Below, piece after piece: positions 40,421 to 52,169 of a DNA stretch of 64,000 nt (its first letter is position 1; each line of letters begins with the position of its first letter). Both the position numbers and the translations under genes were made by a program. Location: NCBI RefSeq assembly GCF_900187985.1, contig NZ_FZOA01000008.1, positions 79,904 through 143,903 on the forward strand, written 5' to 3'. Below the pieces are notes generated by a model. That model was not told where the DNA came from, did no database searches, and saw nothing but the letters and a program-made list of their open reading frames with translations. The DNA comes from Methylobacillus rhizosphaerae (GTDB lineage Bacteria > Pseudomonadota > Gammaproteobacteria > Burkholderiales > Methylophilaceae).

Positions 40421-41275
40421 ATGCCCTCCCTTATTGACCTGCATTGTCACTCCACTGTCTCCGATGGATTGCTGACACCAGAAGCACTGGTACAGCATGC
40501 GGCTGCGCACGGTGTGAAGATGCTGGCACTGACGGATCATGATGATACAGCGGGTCTGGATGTGGCCCGGAAAGTGGCTGCGGCACATGATATGCAGTTC
40601 ATCAATGGTGTGGAGGTTTCAGTCACCTGGCGCCGACGTACCATCCATGTCGTGGGTTTGCATGTGAATCCGGAATACCTTCCCTTACGCAATGGGCTTG
40701 AAACTATCCGCGCTGGACGCCATATGCGCGCCGAGAGCATTGCTGCCAGCCTTGATAAATTCGGTATCACCGGCAGCCTGGAAGGTGCGTATGCACATGC
40801 AAAACAAGGCATTATCAGCCGTGCACATTTTGCTCGCTACCTGATCGAGCAAGGTTATGCTTCTAATATGAAAAGTATATTCAAGCGTTTTCTGGTCAAG
40901 GGCAAGCCGGGTTATTTTGAACATCACTGGGCCACACTGGAAGAAGTCGTCAGTTGGATCAATGGTAGTGGCGGGGTGGCGGTGCTCGCGCATCCCGGAC
41001 GGTATGACATCGGGCGCACCAATATGCTGTTGCTGCTGGAGGAATTCCGCCAGCTGGGCGGAGCTGCTATTGAGGTGGTAACAGGCAGTCATACGCCAGA
41101 TCAGTATCAGGAATATGCACGCCTGGCGCATATGTTTGGCCTGAAGGCATCCATGGGGTCTGATTATCACGGCCCTGGTCATGGCTATATGGAAATGGGC
41201 CGGCTCCCAGATTTGCCGCGCGGTTGTGAGCCGGTGTGGCTGGATTGGCCGGAATTAGAGTTACTCAATAATTAA
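40421..41275 (+). CDS. rnm: PHP-domain phosphoesterase (RNase AM/nucleoside bisphosphatase type)
   Basis: A 284-residue PHP-fold enzyme with metal-binding motifs DLHCHSTVSDG near the N-terminus, LTDHDDTAG, and later VLAHPGRYD and MGSDYHGPG. The closest characterised relatives are RNase AM (YciV), which trims 5' ends of rRNAs, and the Chromobacterium 3',5'-nucleoside bisphosphate phosphatase. Followed by yciO after 12 bp, the same neighbourhood as in E. coli, which supports the assignment. Cytoplasmic. Confidence 0.85.
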   Translation: MPSLIDLHCHSTVSDGLLTPEALVQHAAAHGVKMLALTDHDDTAGLDVARKVAAAHDMQFINGVEVSVTWRRRTIHVVGLHVNPEYLPLRNGLETIRAGRHMRAESIAASLDKFGITGSLEGAYAHAKQGIISRAHFARYLIEQGYASNMKSIFKRFLVKGKPGYFEHHWATLEEVVSWINGSGGVAVLAHPGRYDIGRTNMLLLLEEFRQLGGAAIEVVTGSHTPDQYQEYARLAHMFGLKASMGSDYHGPGHGYMEMGRLPDLPRGCEPVWLDWPELELLNN

Positions 41276-41287
41276 GGTAGAGTCAAT

Positions 41288-41917
41288 TTGGCGCAATATT
41301 TTGTTATTCATCCTGAAAATCCTCAAACGCGTCTTGTCAGTCAGGCTGCTGCTATTCTGCGTGATGGTGGTGTCATTGCCTATCCAACGGACTCCAGCTA
41401 TGCCTTGGGATGCATGCTGGGCAATAAGGACGCACAAGACAGAATCCGCGATATTCGTCGGGTGGGTGAAGATCATCACTTCACGCTGGTATGCCGCAAT
41501 CTGGCAGAGCTTGCAACCTACGCCCAGGTGGACAACAGCCAGTTTCGCTTGCTGAAAGCCAATACACCAGGGCAATATACATTTATCCTCAAGGCCACGC
41601 GGGAAGTGCCGCGCCGCCTGCAACACCCGAAACGCAACACCATAGGCCTGCGTGTGCCGCAGCATGCGACAACACTGGCATTGCTGGAGGAGTTGAATGA
41701 GCCGATGTTGAGCATGACGCTGCAGTTGCCTGGAGATGAAATGCCGCTGAACGAGGGCTGGGAAATTCGCGATCAGCTTGAACACCAGCTGGACCTGGTT
41801 ATTGATGCCGGGGCATGCTCCGCTGAGCCTACCACCGTGATAGACCTGACTGCAGAGAGTCCCAGCCTGATCCGGTTGGGAGCTGGCGATCCTGCGCCAT
41901 TTGGATTGGAGGCATGA
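41288..41917 (+). CDS. yciO: YciO, Sua5/YrdC-family protein
   Basis: A 209-residue YrdC-fold protein very close to E. coli YciO in style: FVIHPENPQTRLV, AYPTDSSYALGC, FTLVCRNLAEL, PGQYTFILKATREVPRR, IGLRVPQ and PTTVIDLT. YrdC/Sua5 enzymes make threonylcarbamoyl-AMP for tRNA t6A; YciO itself is a low-activity or uncertain member. The start is TTG at 41288, forced by the conserved second-codon onward match and an AAGG ribosome site; no ATG is available. It overlaps the next gene by 4 nt. Confidence 0.9.
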   Translation: MAQYFVIHPENPQTRLVSQAAAILRDGGVIAYPTDSSYALGCMLGNKDAQDRIRDIRRVGEDHHFTLVCRNLAELATYAQVDNSQFRLLKANTPGQYTFILKATREVPRRLQHPKRNTIGLRVPQHATTLALLEELNEPMLSMTLQLPGDEMPLNEGWEIRDQLEHQLDLVIDAGACSAEPTTVIDLTAESPSLIRLGAGDPAPFGLEA

Positions 41918-42558
41918 TGGAGCTGACCCTGATCCAGAAGATTGTCATTTATGCACTGCCTGTGATTTTTGCCATTACCGTGCATGAAGCAGCCCATGGC
42001 TATATCGCCCGTTATTTTGGTGATACCACGGCAGAAAGTCTGGGGCGGATTACCCTTAACCCGATCAAACATATTGATCCCATAGGAACCATCTTGGTTC
42101 CAGCTTTGCTGGTACTGTCGGGTACTGGATTCCTGTTTGGATGGGCCAAACCTGTGCCTGTCGATTACTCGCGCCTACGCAATCCCAAACAGGATATGCG
42201 TTGGGTGGCTGCTGCCGGGCCGGCATCCAACTTTCTGATGGCGATATTCTGGGCATTGGTATACAAGTTTGCCTCTGGTATGACCGGTGATTTTGCAGTG
42301 CCACTGAGCCTGATGGGACAGGCAGGTATCCTGGTCAATATTGTGCTGATGGTGCTGAACCTGCTGCCGCTGCCTCCGCTGGATGGGGGCAGGATTGCGG
42401 TGAGCCTGATGCCTAACCAGATGGCATACAAATTTGCCCAGATTGAGCGTTATGGATTTATTATCCTGCTGGTATTGATGTTCACCGGCATCCTGTCCAA
42501 GATCATGATGCCGTTCATCATGCTACTGCTGGGGATGTTTGCCGGCATTTTTGGCTGA
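41914..42558 (+). CDS. Site-2 protease family (M50) membrane metallopeptidase
   Basis: A 214-residue intramembrane zinc protease of the short M50 type without PDZ or CBS domains. The zinc motif is HEAAHGYIARYFGD in the first helix and the third ligand lies in LLPLPPLDGGRI. Other helices lie at about 10-25, 50-70, 95-115, 130-150 and 178-205. Substrates are unknown; members of this group neighbour scpA and trpS in many proteobacteria, as here with scpA. It overlaps yciO by 4 nt. Confidence 0.92.
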   Translation: MMELTLIQKIVIYALPVIFAITVHEAAHGYIARYFGDTTAESLGRITLNPIKHIDPIGTILVPALLVLSGTGFLFGWAKPVPVDYSRLRNPKQDMRWVAAAGPASNFLMAIFWALVYKFASGMTGDFAVPLSLMGQAGILVNIVLMVLNLLPLPPLDGGRIAVSLMPNQMAYKFAQIERYGFIILLVLMFTGILSKIMMPFIMLLLGMFAGIFG

Positions 42559-42638
42559 TTGGCTCAAAACATATGCAAACAATGGATGCGGGAAAGAACG
42601 TAATCGGGATGTTGCAGCCGGGTGAGTGGATCTGACCT

Positions 42639-43442
42639 ATGGCTGTCCAGCTTGCATTCGACGTCCGCATCTATGGGGAACAGCTGGATAGCATTCCCCA
42701 GGATTTGTATATCCCTCCAGATGCGCTGGCTGTCTACCTTGAGGCGTTTGAAGGCCCACTCGACCTGTTGCTGTACCTGATCCGCAAGCACAATCTGGAT
42801 ATCCTGGATATTCCCATGGCGCAGCTCACCAGCCAATATATGGAGTATGTCGAGAAAATGCGCGAAAGTCGGCTGGAGCTGGCCGCCGAGTATTTGCTGA
42901 TGTCAGCGATGCTGATAGAAATCAAATCGCGCATGTTATTGCCCAAGCCCGAAACACTGGAGCAGGAAGAGGACCCACGTGCCGAGCTGGTGCGCCGCCT
43001 CATGGAGTATGAAGCCATCAAGCTGGCTGCCGAGCGCCTGGATGCCTTGCCGCAGGCTGGCCGTGAAATCCAGGTGGCGCGTGCTTATTATGAGCATATC
43101 GCCGAGGCCAGCTGGCCTGAAGTCAGTTTTGATGAGCTGATGGTGGCCTGGCAATCCGTCCTCAAGCGGGCGAGCCATTTCCAACATCACAGGGTAGGGC
43201 GCGCCGAACTCTCGGTGCGTGAACACATGAGCCTGGTATTGCGCAGGTTGCAGCAGGAATCCCTGGTCGAATTCACCCAGTTGTTTGATGTGGTCAATGA
43301 CGGCATGCCGAAGCTGGTAGTTTATTTTCTCGCCATTCTTGAACTGGCGAGGGAAGGGTTGGTGCGGATTACCCAGCAAGTAGCTTTCAGCCCAATCTAC
43401 CTGCAGGCGGCCGACACTCCGGCGACGCTTCAGGGGACATAA
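42639..43442 (+). CDS. scpA: Segregation and condensation protein A
   Basis: A 267-residue kleisin subunit of the SMC-ScpAB condensin. The kleisin N-terminal region has FEGPLDLLLYLIRKHNLDILDIPMAQ and EYLLMSAMLIEIKSRMLLP; the C-terminal winged helix covers about 195-260, including LFDVVNDGMPKLVVYFLAILELAREG. The SMC partner is not in this window. scpB follows after 6 bp. Confidence 0.95.
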   Translation: MAVQLAFDVRIYGEQLDSIPQDLYIPPDALAVYLEAFEGPLDLLLYLIRKHNLDILDIPMAQLTSQYMEYVEKMRESRLELAAEYLLMSAMLIEIKSRMLLPKPETLEQEEDPRAELVRRLMEYEAIKLAAERLDALPQAGREIQVARAYYEHIAEASWPEVSFDELMVAWQSVLKRASHFQHHRVGRAELSVREHMSLVLRRLQQESLVEFTQLFDVVNDGMPKLVVYFLAILELAREGLVRITQQVAFSPIYLQAADTPATLQGT

Positions 43443-43448
43443 GCAGCC

Positions 43449-44003
43449 ATGAGTGAACCCCAAACCATTGCTGAAATGAAACAGGTGCTGGAAGCAGTCT
43501 TGCTGACAGCAGGGGAGCCTTTATCCCTGGAAATGTTGTTGCGGCCATTTGCCGGAGGCATGGAACGTGCCACGTTGCGCATGCTGTTGGACGAATTGCG
43601 TCAGGAGTGGCAGGGCCGGAGCATGGAGTTGGTGCAGGTCAACAGCGGCTGGCGCTTCCAGGCGCGTGCCGACTTGGCCCCGTTCATTGTCCGCCTCAAT
43701 CCTGAGCGGCCAGCCCGTTACTCACGTGCTGCGCTGGAAACGCTGGCCATCATTGCCTACCGCCAACCGGTCACGCGAGGGGATATTGAGGAAATTCGCG
43801 GCGTGGTGGTCAATCCCAACATCATGCGCCAGTTCATGGAGCGTAACTGGATTGATATTGTCGGGCAGAAGGAAGTGCCCGGCCGCCCCTCGCTCTATGC
43901 AACCACCAAGACTTTTCTCGATGATTTCGGCCTGCGCTCCTTGTCAGAGCTGCCGCCCATGCAGCAATTCACCGAGCAGGAAATCCAGCCCGATCTCTTG
44001 TAA
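43449..44003 (+). CDS. scpB: Segregation and condensation protein B
   Basis: A 184-residue tandem winged-helix protein, the second accessory subunit of condensin. Diagnostic segments are LEAVLLTAGEPLSLEML, the RYSRAALETLAIIAYRQPVTRGDIEEIRG stretch (about 95-120) and GRPSLYATTKTFLDDFGL. It is coupled to scpA by 6 bp and followed by rluB, the classical scpA-scpB-rluB order. Confidence 0.96.
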   Translation: MSEPQTIAEMKQVLEAVLLTAGEPLSLEMLLRPFAGGMERATLRMLLDELRQEWQGRSMELVQVNSGWRFQARADLAPFIVRLNPERPARYSRAALETLAIIAYRQPVTRGDIEEIRGVVVNPNIMRQFMERNWIDIVGQKEVPGRPSLYATTKTFLDDFGLRSLSELPPMQQFTEQEIQPDLL

Positions 44004-44071
44004 CATCAACTAGCCAGGTGCAACAGGTCGCTCTGGCTTATAATAGCGGCAATATTCTCAAGGTTGACCTT

Positions 44072-45220
44072 ATGGCACGTCCGTTCAAGCAGCAAATCAA
44101 TCCACGTAATCCCCATCCCAATAAGCCGGTCGCGGTAGATCCTGATGCCGTACCACAGCGCCTGCACAAGCTGCTGGCATTGGCAGGCCTGGGCTCACGC
44201 CGGGAAATGGAAACGCTGGTTGCCAGCGGACGCATCACCATCAATGGCAAGACTGCCGAAGTAGGTGCGGCAGTGGTGCCCAGTGATGTGGTCAGGCTGG
44301 ATAGCCGCCCACTGCGACTGCCTTTCGAGCCCGAGTTGCCGCAGGTGCTTATTTACCACAAGCCAGAAGGCGAGATCGTCAGTCAGGACGATCCGGAAAA
44401 TCGTGCCACGGTTTTTGAGAAACTGCCGCGCATCCGCAACGGCAAATGGATTGCGATTGGCCGCCTGGATATGAACACCTCTGGCCTGCTGATCTTCACC
44501 ACTTCAGGTGAACTCGCCAATCGTTTCATGCACCCGCGCTATGAAGTAGAGCGTGAATATGCCGTACGCATTTTTGGTGAACTGACCGAAGGCGAAATGG
44601 CACAGCTGACCTATGGCATTGAACTGGATGATGGCCCGGCCAATTTCGACAGCATCCGCCCTCAGGGTGGCGAGGGCGCCAATCACTGGTACGAAGTCAT
44701 CCTGCGCGAAGGCCGCAACCGCGAAGTGCGCCGCCTGTTCGAGGCTTTCCAGAAACCCGTGAGCCGCCTGATCCGTGTGCGCTTTGGCCCTGTCAACTTG
44801 CCACCACGCCTCAAGCGTGGCCAGATGTTGCATCTGGCCGCCAAGGAAGTCACTGGCCTGATGGAATGGGCAGAGCTTGAAGTTCCCAAAGGCCCGCCGC
44901 GACAACTGTCTGCGCGGGAAAAGGAAAAACTCGGCACAGTCTTCACACCCAAAGCCAGGAAATCCCGCTTTGACCCCGAAGCCAGGCTGGAAACCCGAGG
45001 CCCGCACCGTGTCACCAAGACGCGTGAGGAAGGTATGCGGCAGGAACTCGAGCAACAGCAACAGGGACGTCGTTCCCGTTCCCGCCCTGATAGCACTACA
45101 GTTGAAGACACTCGCCACGCCACCAGAGTACCAGGAAAGCCTGCGCGTAAGCCAGTAGCGAAGCGGCGCGTGCGACAGACGAGTGATATTGCGACTACTG
45201 CACCCAAGCGGAGAAAATAG
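44072..45220 (+). CDS. rluB: 23S rRNA pseudouridine-2605 synthase RluB
   Basis: A 382-residue pseudouridine synthase. An N-terminal S4 RNA-binding domain (about 30-80; RLHKLLALAGLGSRREME) is followed by the catalytic domain with GRLDMNTSGLLIFT, whose aspartate is catalytic, and EGRNREVRRLFEA. The last 80 residues are Arg/Lys/Gln-rich and low-complexity, a common RluB tail for ribosome binding. The frame is open 18 codons upstream, but MARPFKQQ at 44072 is preferred. Usual neighbour of scpB. Confidence 0.94.
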   Translation: MARPFKQQINPRNPHPNKPVAVDPDAVPQRLHKLLALAGLGSRREMETLVASGRITINGKTAEVGAAVVPSDVVRLDSRPLRLPFEPELPQVLIYHKPEGEIVSQDDPENRATVFEKLPRIRNGKWIAIGRLDMNTSGLLIFTTSGELANRFMHPRYEVEREYAVRIFGELTEGEMAQLTYGIELDDGPANFDSIRPQGGEGANHWYEVILREGRNREVRRLFEAFQKPVSRLIRVRFGPVNLPPRLKRGQMLHLAAKEVTGLMEWAELEVPKGPPRQLSAREKEKLGTVFTPKARKSRFDPEARLETRGPHRVTKTREEGMRQELEQQQQGRRSRSRPDSTTVEDTRHATRVPGKPARKPVAKRRVRQTSDIATTAPKRRK

Positions 45221-45470
45221 AGTGCGTTTCCGGCACTGACAAGATAAAGAAAGCGGATCGTGGGCTCGATTTGGAAAGGGCTGTATCGTTGTCCGCTTTT
45301 CTCATCTACACGCAATCATGATATGCGTGGTATCAGTGATAGACACATACTCCGCCAGCATCGCGCAGCATTCCAGCATATCTACGAGATCTGGGTTCAG
45401 GGACCGGGGCGACAGTAATGCGTGAAGAGTCGTGAACGGATGCTAAGAGAATCGCCGGAATCTTCACCCG
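45221..45470. other. 250-bp gap with a long-loop inverted repeat
   Basis: No gene is seen. An 8-bp inverted repeat AAAGCGGA/TCCGCTTT (45250-45257 and 45292-45299) ends in a short T-run and may act as an imperfect terminator for rluB, though its 34-nt loop is long. Confidence 0.4.
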
Positions 45471-45833
45471 CTAAAACAACATCAAATCCACCGCCAGCAC
45501 AATACCTGCAAAGGCAACGGTAAAGGCCAGCAAGGTGGTCAGCCAGGGAGCTGCGAGCTGGGGAACATCTTCCGCTGGCAGGCTGCGGACATAGCGGTGG
45601 TGATTGTATTGTGCGCAGAGGATGACAATGGCGCCGGTGAGTACCAGGACGATGCCGAGCAAATCGGACAGCCATTGGCGTGACAGCAAGTGTGAGACGG
45701 CGCCCGGCGCCAGCAGGGTCAGGAACAGGCCGAAGCGTGCGACGACAAATCCCAGTGCCATCAAGGTAATACCGGAACGCAGCCATGCGAGCATGGTGCG
45801 TTCGGCAGCAAAAAATACTCTAGGGTCTGACAT
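45471..45833 (-). CDS. DUF202 membrane protein (YidH-like)
   Basis: A 120-residue protein with three membrane helices and the DUF202 N-terminal signature VFFAAERTMLAWLRSGITLMALGFVVARFG. Helices lie at about 20-45, 58-78 and 95-118. Function unknown in the family; eukaryotic relatives are the VTC1 subunit of polyphosphate polymerase. It starts 12 bp after the prmB stop on the same strand. Confidence 0.9.
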   Translation of the reverse strand: MSDPRVFFAAERTMLAWLRSGITLMALGFVVARFGLFLTLLAPGAVSHLLSRQWLSDLLGIVLVLTGAIVILCAQYNHHRYVRSLPAEDVPQLAAPWLTTLLAFTVAFAGIVLAVDLMLF

Positions 45834-45845
45834 GGAGTTCTCGCC

Positions 45846-48216
<2,371 letters not shown>

Positions 48217-48322
48217 GGATATCGGTCTTGTATGGTTGAACAGCAGCTATTCTACATCAGCCATCCGGTCTCCCGGACATTTGCCCCGGCGGCGGGGAGA
48301 GTCAGTGCTGCTATGGGCAATG

Positions 48323-48348
48323 AAAAACCCGGGGTTGGCCCGGGTTTT
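48323..48348 (-). terminator. Strong intrinsic terminator between dapD and the dapE operon
   Basis: A perfect 10-bp stem AAAACCCGGG/CCCGGGTTTT (48324-48333 and 48339-48348) with loop GTTGG. On the minus strand the stem is followed by TTTTTCATT, a U-tract. It separates the dapD transcript from the ArsC-like gene, dapE and prmB. Confidence 0.88.
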
Positions 48349-48354
48349 CAGGGG

Positions 48355-48462
48355 TGCAGGCTCAGCCTGCAATGCAGCTTCTCTCAAGTGTTTTTGGCTC
48401 CGACACGACTGATGCCTTAACTTGGGCATCAACCCAAGTTAGTCTTCACCGAAAAACACTTG
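48355..48462 (-). ncRNA. Highly structured candidate RNA or 3' UTR downstream of dapD
   Basis: Between the dapD stop and its terminator the sequence is a nest of inverted repeats. An 11-bp outer arm pair CAAGTGTTTTT/AAAAACACTTG (48385-48395 and 48452-48462) encloses AACTTGGG/CCCAAGTT (48419-48426 and 48433-48440). A competing hairpin GATGCC/GGCATC (48411-48416 and 48425-48430) shares bases with the inner one. Beside them is TGCAGGCT/AGCCTGCA (48355-48362 and 48364-48371). Direction is assumed to be minus because of the terminator. It could be a 3'-UTR-derived small RNA or an RNA stability element; no known family was recognised. Confidence 0.45.
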
Positions 48463-48486
48463 GTATTGCGACTGTTGTAGTGGTGC

Positions 48487-49311
48487 TTAAATACCGCGTA
48501 ACAGCTCGTTGATACCCACTTTACCCAAGGTCTTTTCATCGACTTTCTTGACGATGACGGCGCAGTAGAGGCTGTAACTGCCATCCTTGGAAGGCAGGTT
48601 GCCAGCTACCACGACGGAACCTGCAGGAACGCGGCCATAGTGGATTTCGCCGGTTTCGCGGTCATAGATCTTGGTGCTTTGGCCAATATAGACGCCCATG
48701 GAAATTACGCAGTTATCTTCCACGATCACGCCTTCAACCACTTCGGAACGTGCGCCGATGAAGCAGTTGTCGCCAATGATGGTAGGGCCAGCCTGTACAG
48801 GCTCCAGCACGCCGCCGATGCCGACACCGCCGGACAAGTGTACATTCTTGCCGATCTGGGCGCAGGAACCGACGGTAGCCCATGTATCGACCATGGTGCC
48901 TTCACCGACATAAGCGCCGATGTTGACGTAGGACGGCATCAGCACAGCATTTTTTGCAATGAATGAACCACGGCGCACGATGGCATTGGGCACAACGCGG
49001 AAACCGCCAGCCTTGAAATCTTCTTCAGTGTAATTGGCAAACTTGGGCGGCACTTTATCGAAGTATTTGGTGACACCGTCATCCAGCAATACATTGTCTT
49101 CCAGGCGGAATGAAAGCAGCACAGCCTTCTTGATCCACTGGTGAGTCACCCAGTTCTGGCCATCAGTACGTTCTGCGACACGCAGCTTGCCGCTGTCCAG
49201 GTCGGCAAGCACGCTGAATACAGCATCCTTGACTTCAGCACTGGCAGTGGCGGGAGTAATTTCGGCGCGACGCTCAAATGCGTCTTCAATAATGGATTGC
49301 AATTGACTCAT
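48487..49311 (-). CDS. dapD: Tetrahydrodipicolinate N-succinyltransferase
   Basis: First committed step of the succinylase branch of diaminopimelate synthesis. The 274-residue trimeric enzyme has a helical N-terminal domain ([15 protein letters not shown]) and a left-handed beta helix with hexapeptide repeats, including [37 protein letters not shown] and [20 protein letters not shown] on the minus strand (49352-49347) about 35 bp upstream may be its -10. It is monocistronic by its flanking gaps and terminator. Confidence 0.97.
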   Translation of the reverse strand: MSQLQSIIEDAFERRAEITPATASAEVKDAVFSVLADLDSGKLRVAERTDGQNWVTHQWIKKAVLLSFRLEDNVLLDDGVTKYFDKVPPKFANYTEEDFKAGGFRVVPNAIVRRGSFIAKNAVLMPSYVNIGAYVGEGTMVDTWATVGSCAQIGKNVHLSGGVGIGGVLEPVQAGPTIIGDNCFIGARSEVVEGVIVEDNCVISMGVYIGQSTKIYDRETGEIHYGRVPAGSVVVAGNLPSKDGSYSLYCAVIVKKVDEKTLGKVGINELLRGI

Positions 49312-49446
49312 GACAAATTCCGGATAGTGGTAGCTAAAAAAGCGCTATTTTACCTGAAAGCAGGATAGATTGACTGCGGATATATAACTGACTGTTTTTA
49401 CAGGAGGGAAGGAGAGGGCAAGCCGCCTGGCTTGCCCCGGATAAAC

Positions 49447-50268
49447 TTATTTTTTGGCTTGCTGGTAAAGCGGCATGACATTTGGTATCAGGCTGCGCAG
49501 GTCGCTGATACGGTTTTCATTGGATGGGTGAGTGCTGAGGAACTCAGCCGGGGCACCCTCACTCTGGGCGCTCATTTTCTGCCAGAGAGTGACAGCTGCA
49601 TTGGGGTTGTACCCGGCCCGCGCAGCGAGTTCCAGGCCAATACGGTCAGCTTCGCGCTCCTGCTCACGGCTGTTGGGCAGGGAGAACAGCAGGTTGGCGC
49701 CCAATGCTGCGGCACCCACACCAGCAGTGGCGACAGTGCCGTTCTTGGAAGTCGCGGCCACAATGCCCAGGCCTGTCAGCAGGCCGTTCTGCACGGCGGC
49801 AATCGACATGCGCTCACGTCCATGTTCACGCAGGGCGTGGGCGATTTCGTGGCCAATCACAGCGGCAAGTTCATCATCGGTAGCCTTGAGCTTATCAATC
49901 AGGCCGGTATACACCATGATTTTCCCGCCCGGCATGCAATAGGCATTGATCTGGTCGCTTTCCTCAACATTGACCTCCCATTTCCAGCTGTTGGTATCGT
50001 TGCGGAAAACAGCCGTCTGCGCGATCAGGCGGTTGGAAATGTTACGGACGCGTGTGACTTCCTTGCTGTCGGTGTTGAGGGCTTTTTTCGAGCTGGCCTC
50101 TTTCAGGGCGGATAAATAACTCTCGCTGGACATGCTTTCCACCTCTGCTTCAGACAGCATGAGGAATTGTTTGCGCTCCACGCCAGACATGCTGGAATTG
50201 GTGGTGGTCGCGCAGGCTGTCAGCAGGGCGCTACAGACTAACGGTAACAGGATAATGTTTTTTTTCAT
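49447..50268 (-). CDS. M48 family zinc metalloprotease lipoprotein (LoiP/YcaL-like)
   Basis: A 273-residue outer-membrane-targeted lipoprotein protease. The lipobox is LLTAC (Cys about 19) after a short signal peptide. The zinc motif HEIAHALREHGRERM lies near residue 135 and the third ligand in REQEADRIGLELAARAGYNP. E. coli relatives (LoiP, YcaL, BepA) take part in outer-membrane protein quality control. It stands alone; the gap to dapD contains only dapD promoter sequence. Confidence 0.93.
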   Translation of the reverse strand: MKKNIILLPLVCSALLTACATTTNSSMSGVERKQFLMLSEAEVESMSSESYLSALKEASSKKALNTDSKEVTRVRNISNRLIAQTAVFRNDTNSWKWEVNVEESDQINAYCMPGGKIMVYTGLIDKLKATDDELAAVIGHEIAHALREHGRERMSIAAVQNGLLTGLGIVAATSKNGTVATAGVGAAALGANLLFSLPNSREQEREADRIGLELAARAGYNPNAAVTLWQKMSAQSEGAPAEFLSTHPSNENRISDLRSLIPNVMPLYQQAKK

Positions 50269-50507
50269 GGTGTTCCCCTGATGCTATGTTATTGAGGCTG
50301 GCTTATGGGCCGCCTGCTGTTGTGCAACTGATGCAGAAACAGGATGATAGTGGGGAAAAGTGTACCGTATTTGGAGCCTATTGCATAAAATTGTGAACTA
50401 AGTTCATCGAATGAGGTGTGCAGGACAGGAGAGCAGGCGTCTCACATGTTCAATACCCTGAGCAGTATCAGCGCCTCATCCAGCGATTGCAAAGGAGGAA
50501 TAAGGCA

Positions 50508-50864
50508 ATGAGCCTGGCAATCAAGCGTGTGTACGATCCAGCGTCTCCCAGCGACGGATTCCGCGTCCTGGTTGACCGTTTATGGCCTCGTGGCCTGACA
50601 AAAGAGCGGGCTGCCGTGGATTTATGGTGCAAGGCATTGGCGCCCAGCCCGGACTTGAGGAGGTGGTTTGGGCACGACCCGGCAAGATGGGAAGAATTTC
50701 GGGCGCAATACAATGCAGAGCTGGAGAGTCGCGTTGAGGATGCCAGGGAGGTACTGGAAGTCGCCAGGAAGCAGAAAGTCACATTGGTCTATGGCGCGCG
50801 TGATCCCGTGCACAACCATGCCATTGTGCTGCTGGCTTATTTACGCAGGATTTCCACTCACTGA
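50508..50864 (+). CDS. DUF488 family protein
   Basis: A 118-residue protein with the family signature IKRVYDPASPSDGFRVLVDRLWPRGLTKE, WCKALAPSPDLRRWFGHDPARWEEF and LVYGARDPVHNHA. Function unknown. The start is fixed by AGGAGG ahead of ATG 50508; the frame is open 30 codons further upstream but those residues do not fit the family. It converges with xseA, 8 bp apart. Confidence 0.9.
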   Translation: MSLAIKRVYDPASPSDGFRVLVDRLWPRGLTKERAAVDLWCKALAPSPDLRRWFGHDPARWEEFRAQYNAELESRVEDAREVLEVARKQKVTLVYGARDPVHNHAIVLLAYLRRISTH

Positions 50865-50872
50865 GCCTGCCT

Positions 50873-52069
50873 TCAGGGGAGGGGCTTGCTGATTTCTGCT
50901 TCCGCGCTGCCCTGTCCAAATTTGAGCCTGACCATATCCCCAGCTGCCAGTTGCCCGCTGTGGTGAACCAGTTCGCCATTCGCTTTCTCCACCAGGGCAT
51001 AACCGCGTTGCAGGACAGCATGCGGGTTGAGGTGGGCAAGACTTTGTTGCAGGCCCAACCAGCGCTGCTGTTGTCGTTGTAATCGTTGCTCCATGGCACG
51101 CATGAGGCGTAACTGGAGTTGCTGCAGGTGCTGGCGCCTGTGTTCTGCCTGTTGCAGGGGCGAAACAAGCCGCCGACTCAGGTAGTCGAGCTTCTGGTTG
51201 CGCTGATCGATGTGGTTCTGCATGGTGCGCGCCAGGCGGTCGCGATGGAGTTGCAGGCTACGTAACAATGACTGGCGGTCTGGTGTGGTCAGCTCGGCGG
51301 CGGCAGTGGGCGTTGCCGCACGATGGTCTGCTACGAAATCAGCAATCGTGAAATCCGTCTCGTGGCCCACAGCACTGATCACGGGCAGGTGGCAGGCATG
51401 AATGGCGCGCGCCACGATTTCCTCGTTGAACTGCCACAAATCCTCGATGCTGCCACCACCGCGGCAGACAATCAGCACATCGCATTCCGCACGCTGGTCA
51501 GCGGTGCGTATGGCCTGGGCAATCAGCGCGGCAGCGCCTTTTCCCTGCACTGGCGCAGGGTAAATGATGACATTGACCGATGGCATGCGGCGCCTGAGAG
51601 TGGACAGCACATCCCGCAAGGCCGCCGCATCTGGTGATGTCACAATGCCGATCTGGCGCGGATGAGGCGGGATGGCCTGCTTGTGCTCGGCGGCAAACAG
51701 CCCCTCGGCCGCAAGTTGGGCCTTGAGTTTTTCATACGCCTCGAACAAATTGCCCAACCCTGCCCGTTGCAGGAATTCAACTGTGAGCTGAAAATCGCCT
51801 CGTGCCTCGTACAGGGTAACTACCGCCCGTGCTTCAACCTTGTCGCCTTCGCGCGGTATCCAGTCCAGCGCGCTGTTGCGGCCGCGGAACATCACGCAGC
51901 GAACCTGCGCTCCCTGATCCTTGAGGGAAAAATACCAGTGGCCGGATGCGGCACGGGTCAGGTTGGAAATTTCACCACTGATCCAGAACAGGGGAAAGCT
52001 CTGCTCCAGGATGCTGCGTGCCATGCGGTTGAGCTCGGTCACGCTGAGAATGCGCTGAGGGTCTGTCAT
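50873..52069 (-). CDS. xseA: Exodeoxyribonuclease VII large subunit
   Basis: A 398-residue large subunit of the single-strand-specific exonuclease VII. The N-terminal OB fold contains LSVTELNRMARSILE, FWISGEISNL and GHWYFSLKD; the catalytic region has GIVTSPDAAALRDVLSTLRRRMP, VCRGGGSIEDLWQFNEE and HETDFTIADFVADHRAATPTAAAE. A long coiled coil follows (about 265-350). It is about 50 residues shorter than the E. coli protein, mostly in the coiled coil. The xseB gene is not adjacent. Confidence 0.96.
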   Translation of the reverse strand: MTDPQRILSVTELNRMARSILEQSFPLFWISGEISNLTRAASGHWYFSLKDQGAQVRCVMFRGRNSALDWIPREGDKVEARAVVTLYEARGDFQLTVEFLQRAGLGNLFEAYEKLKAQLAAEGLFAAEHKQAIPPHPRQIGIVTSPDAAALRDVLSTLRRRMPSVNVIIYPAPVQGKGAAALIAQAIRTADQRAECDVLIVCRGGGSIEDLWQFNEEIVARAIHACHLPVISAVGHETDFTIADFVADHRAATPTAAAELTTPDRQSLLRSLQLHRDRLARTMQNHIDQRNQKLDYLSRRLVSPLQQAEHRRQHLQQLQLRLMRAMEQRLQRQQQRWLGLQQSLAHLNPHAVLQRGYALVEKANGELVHHSGQLAAGDMVRLKFGQGSAEAEISKPLP

Positions 52070-52169
52070 ATTGCGTCTGTTTTCGGGGAAAGCATGCCGG
52101 GGTTGGTGCTAACCGGGGAGTATCCGTTACAATTGCCGGACTTTCATTATAAGTGCTGGGGTTGTATTT

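Noticed and set aside
50418..50507. Thirty in-frame codons upstream of the DUF488 gene
   Set aside because: They do not match the family N-terminus, and a strong AGGAGG site precedes the ATG at 50508.
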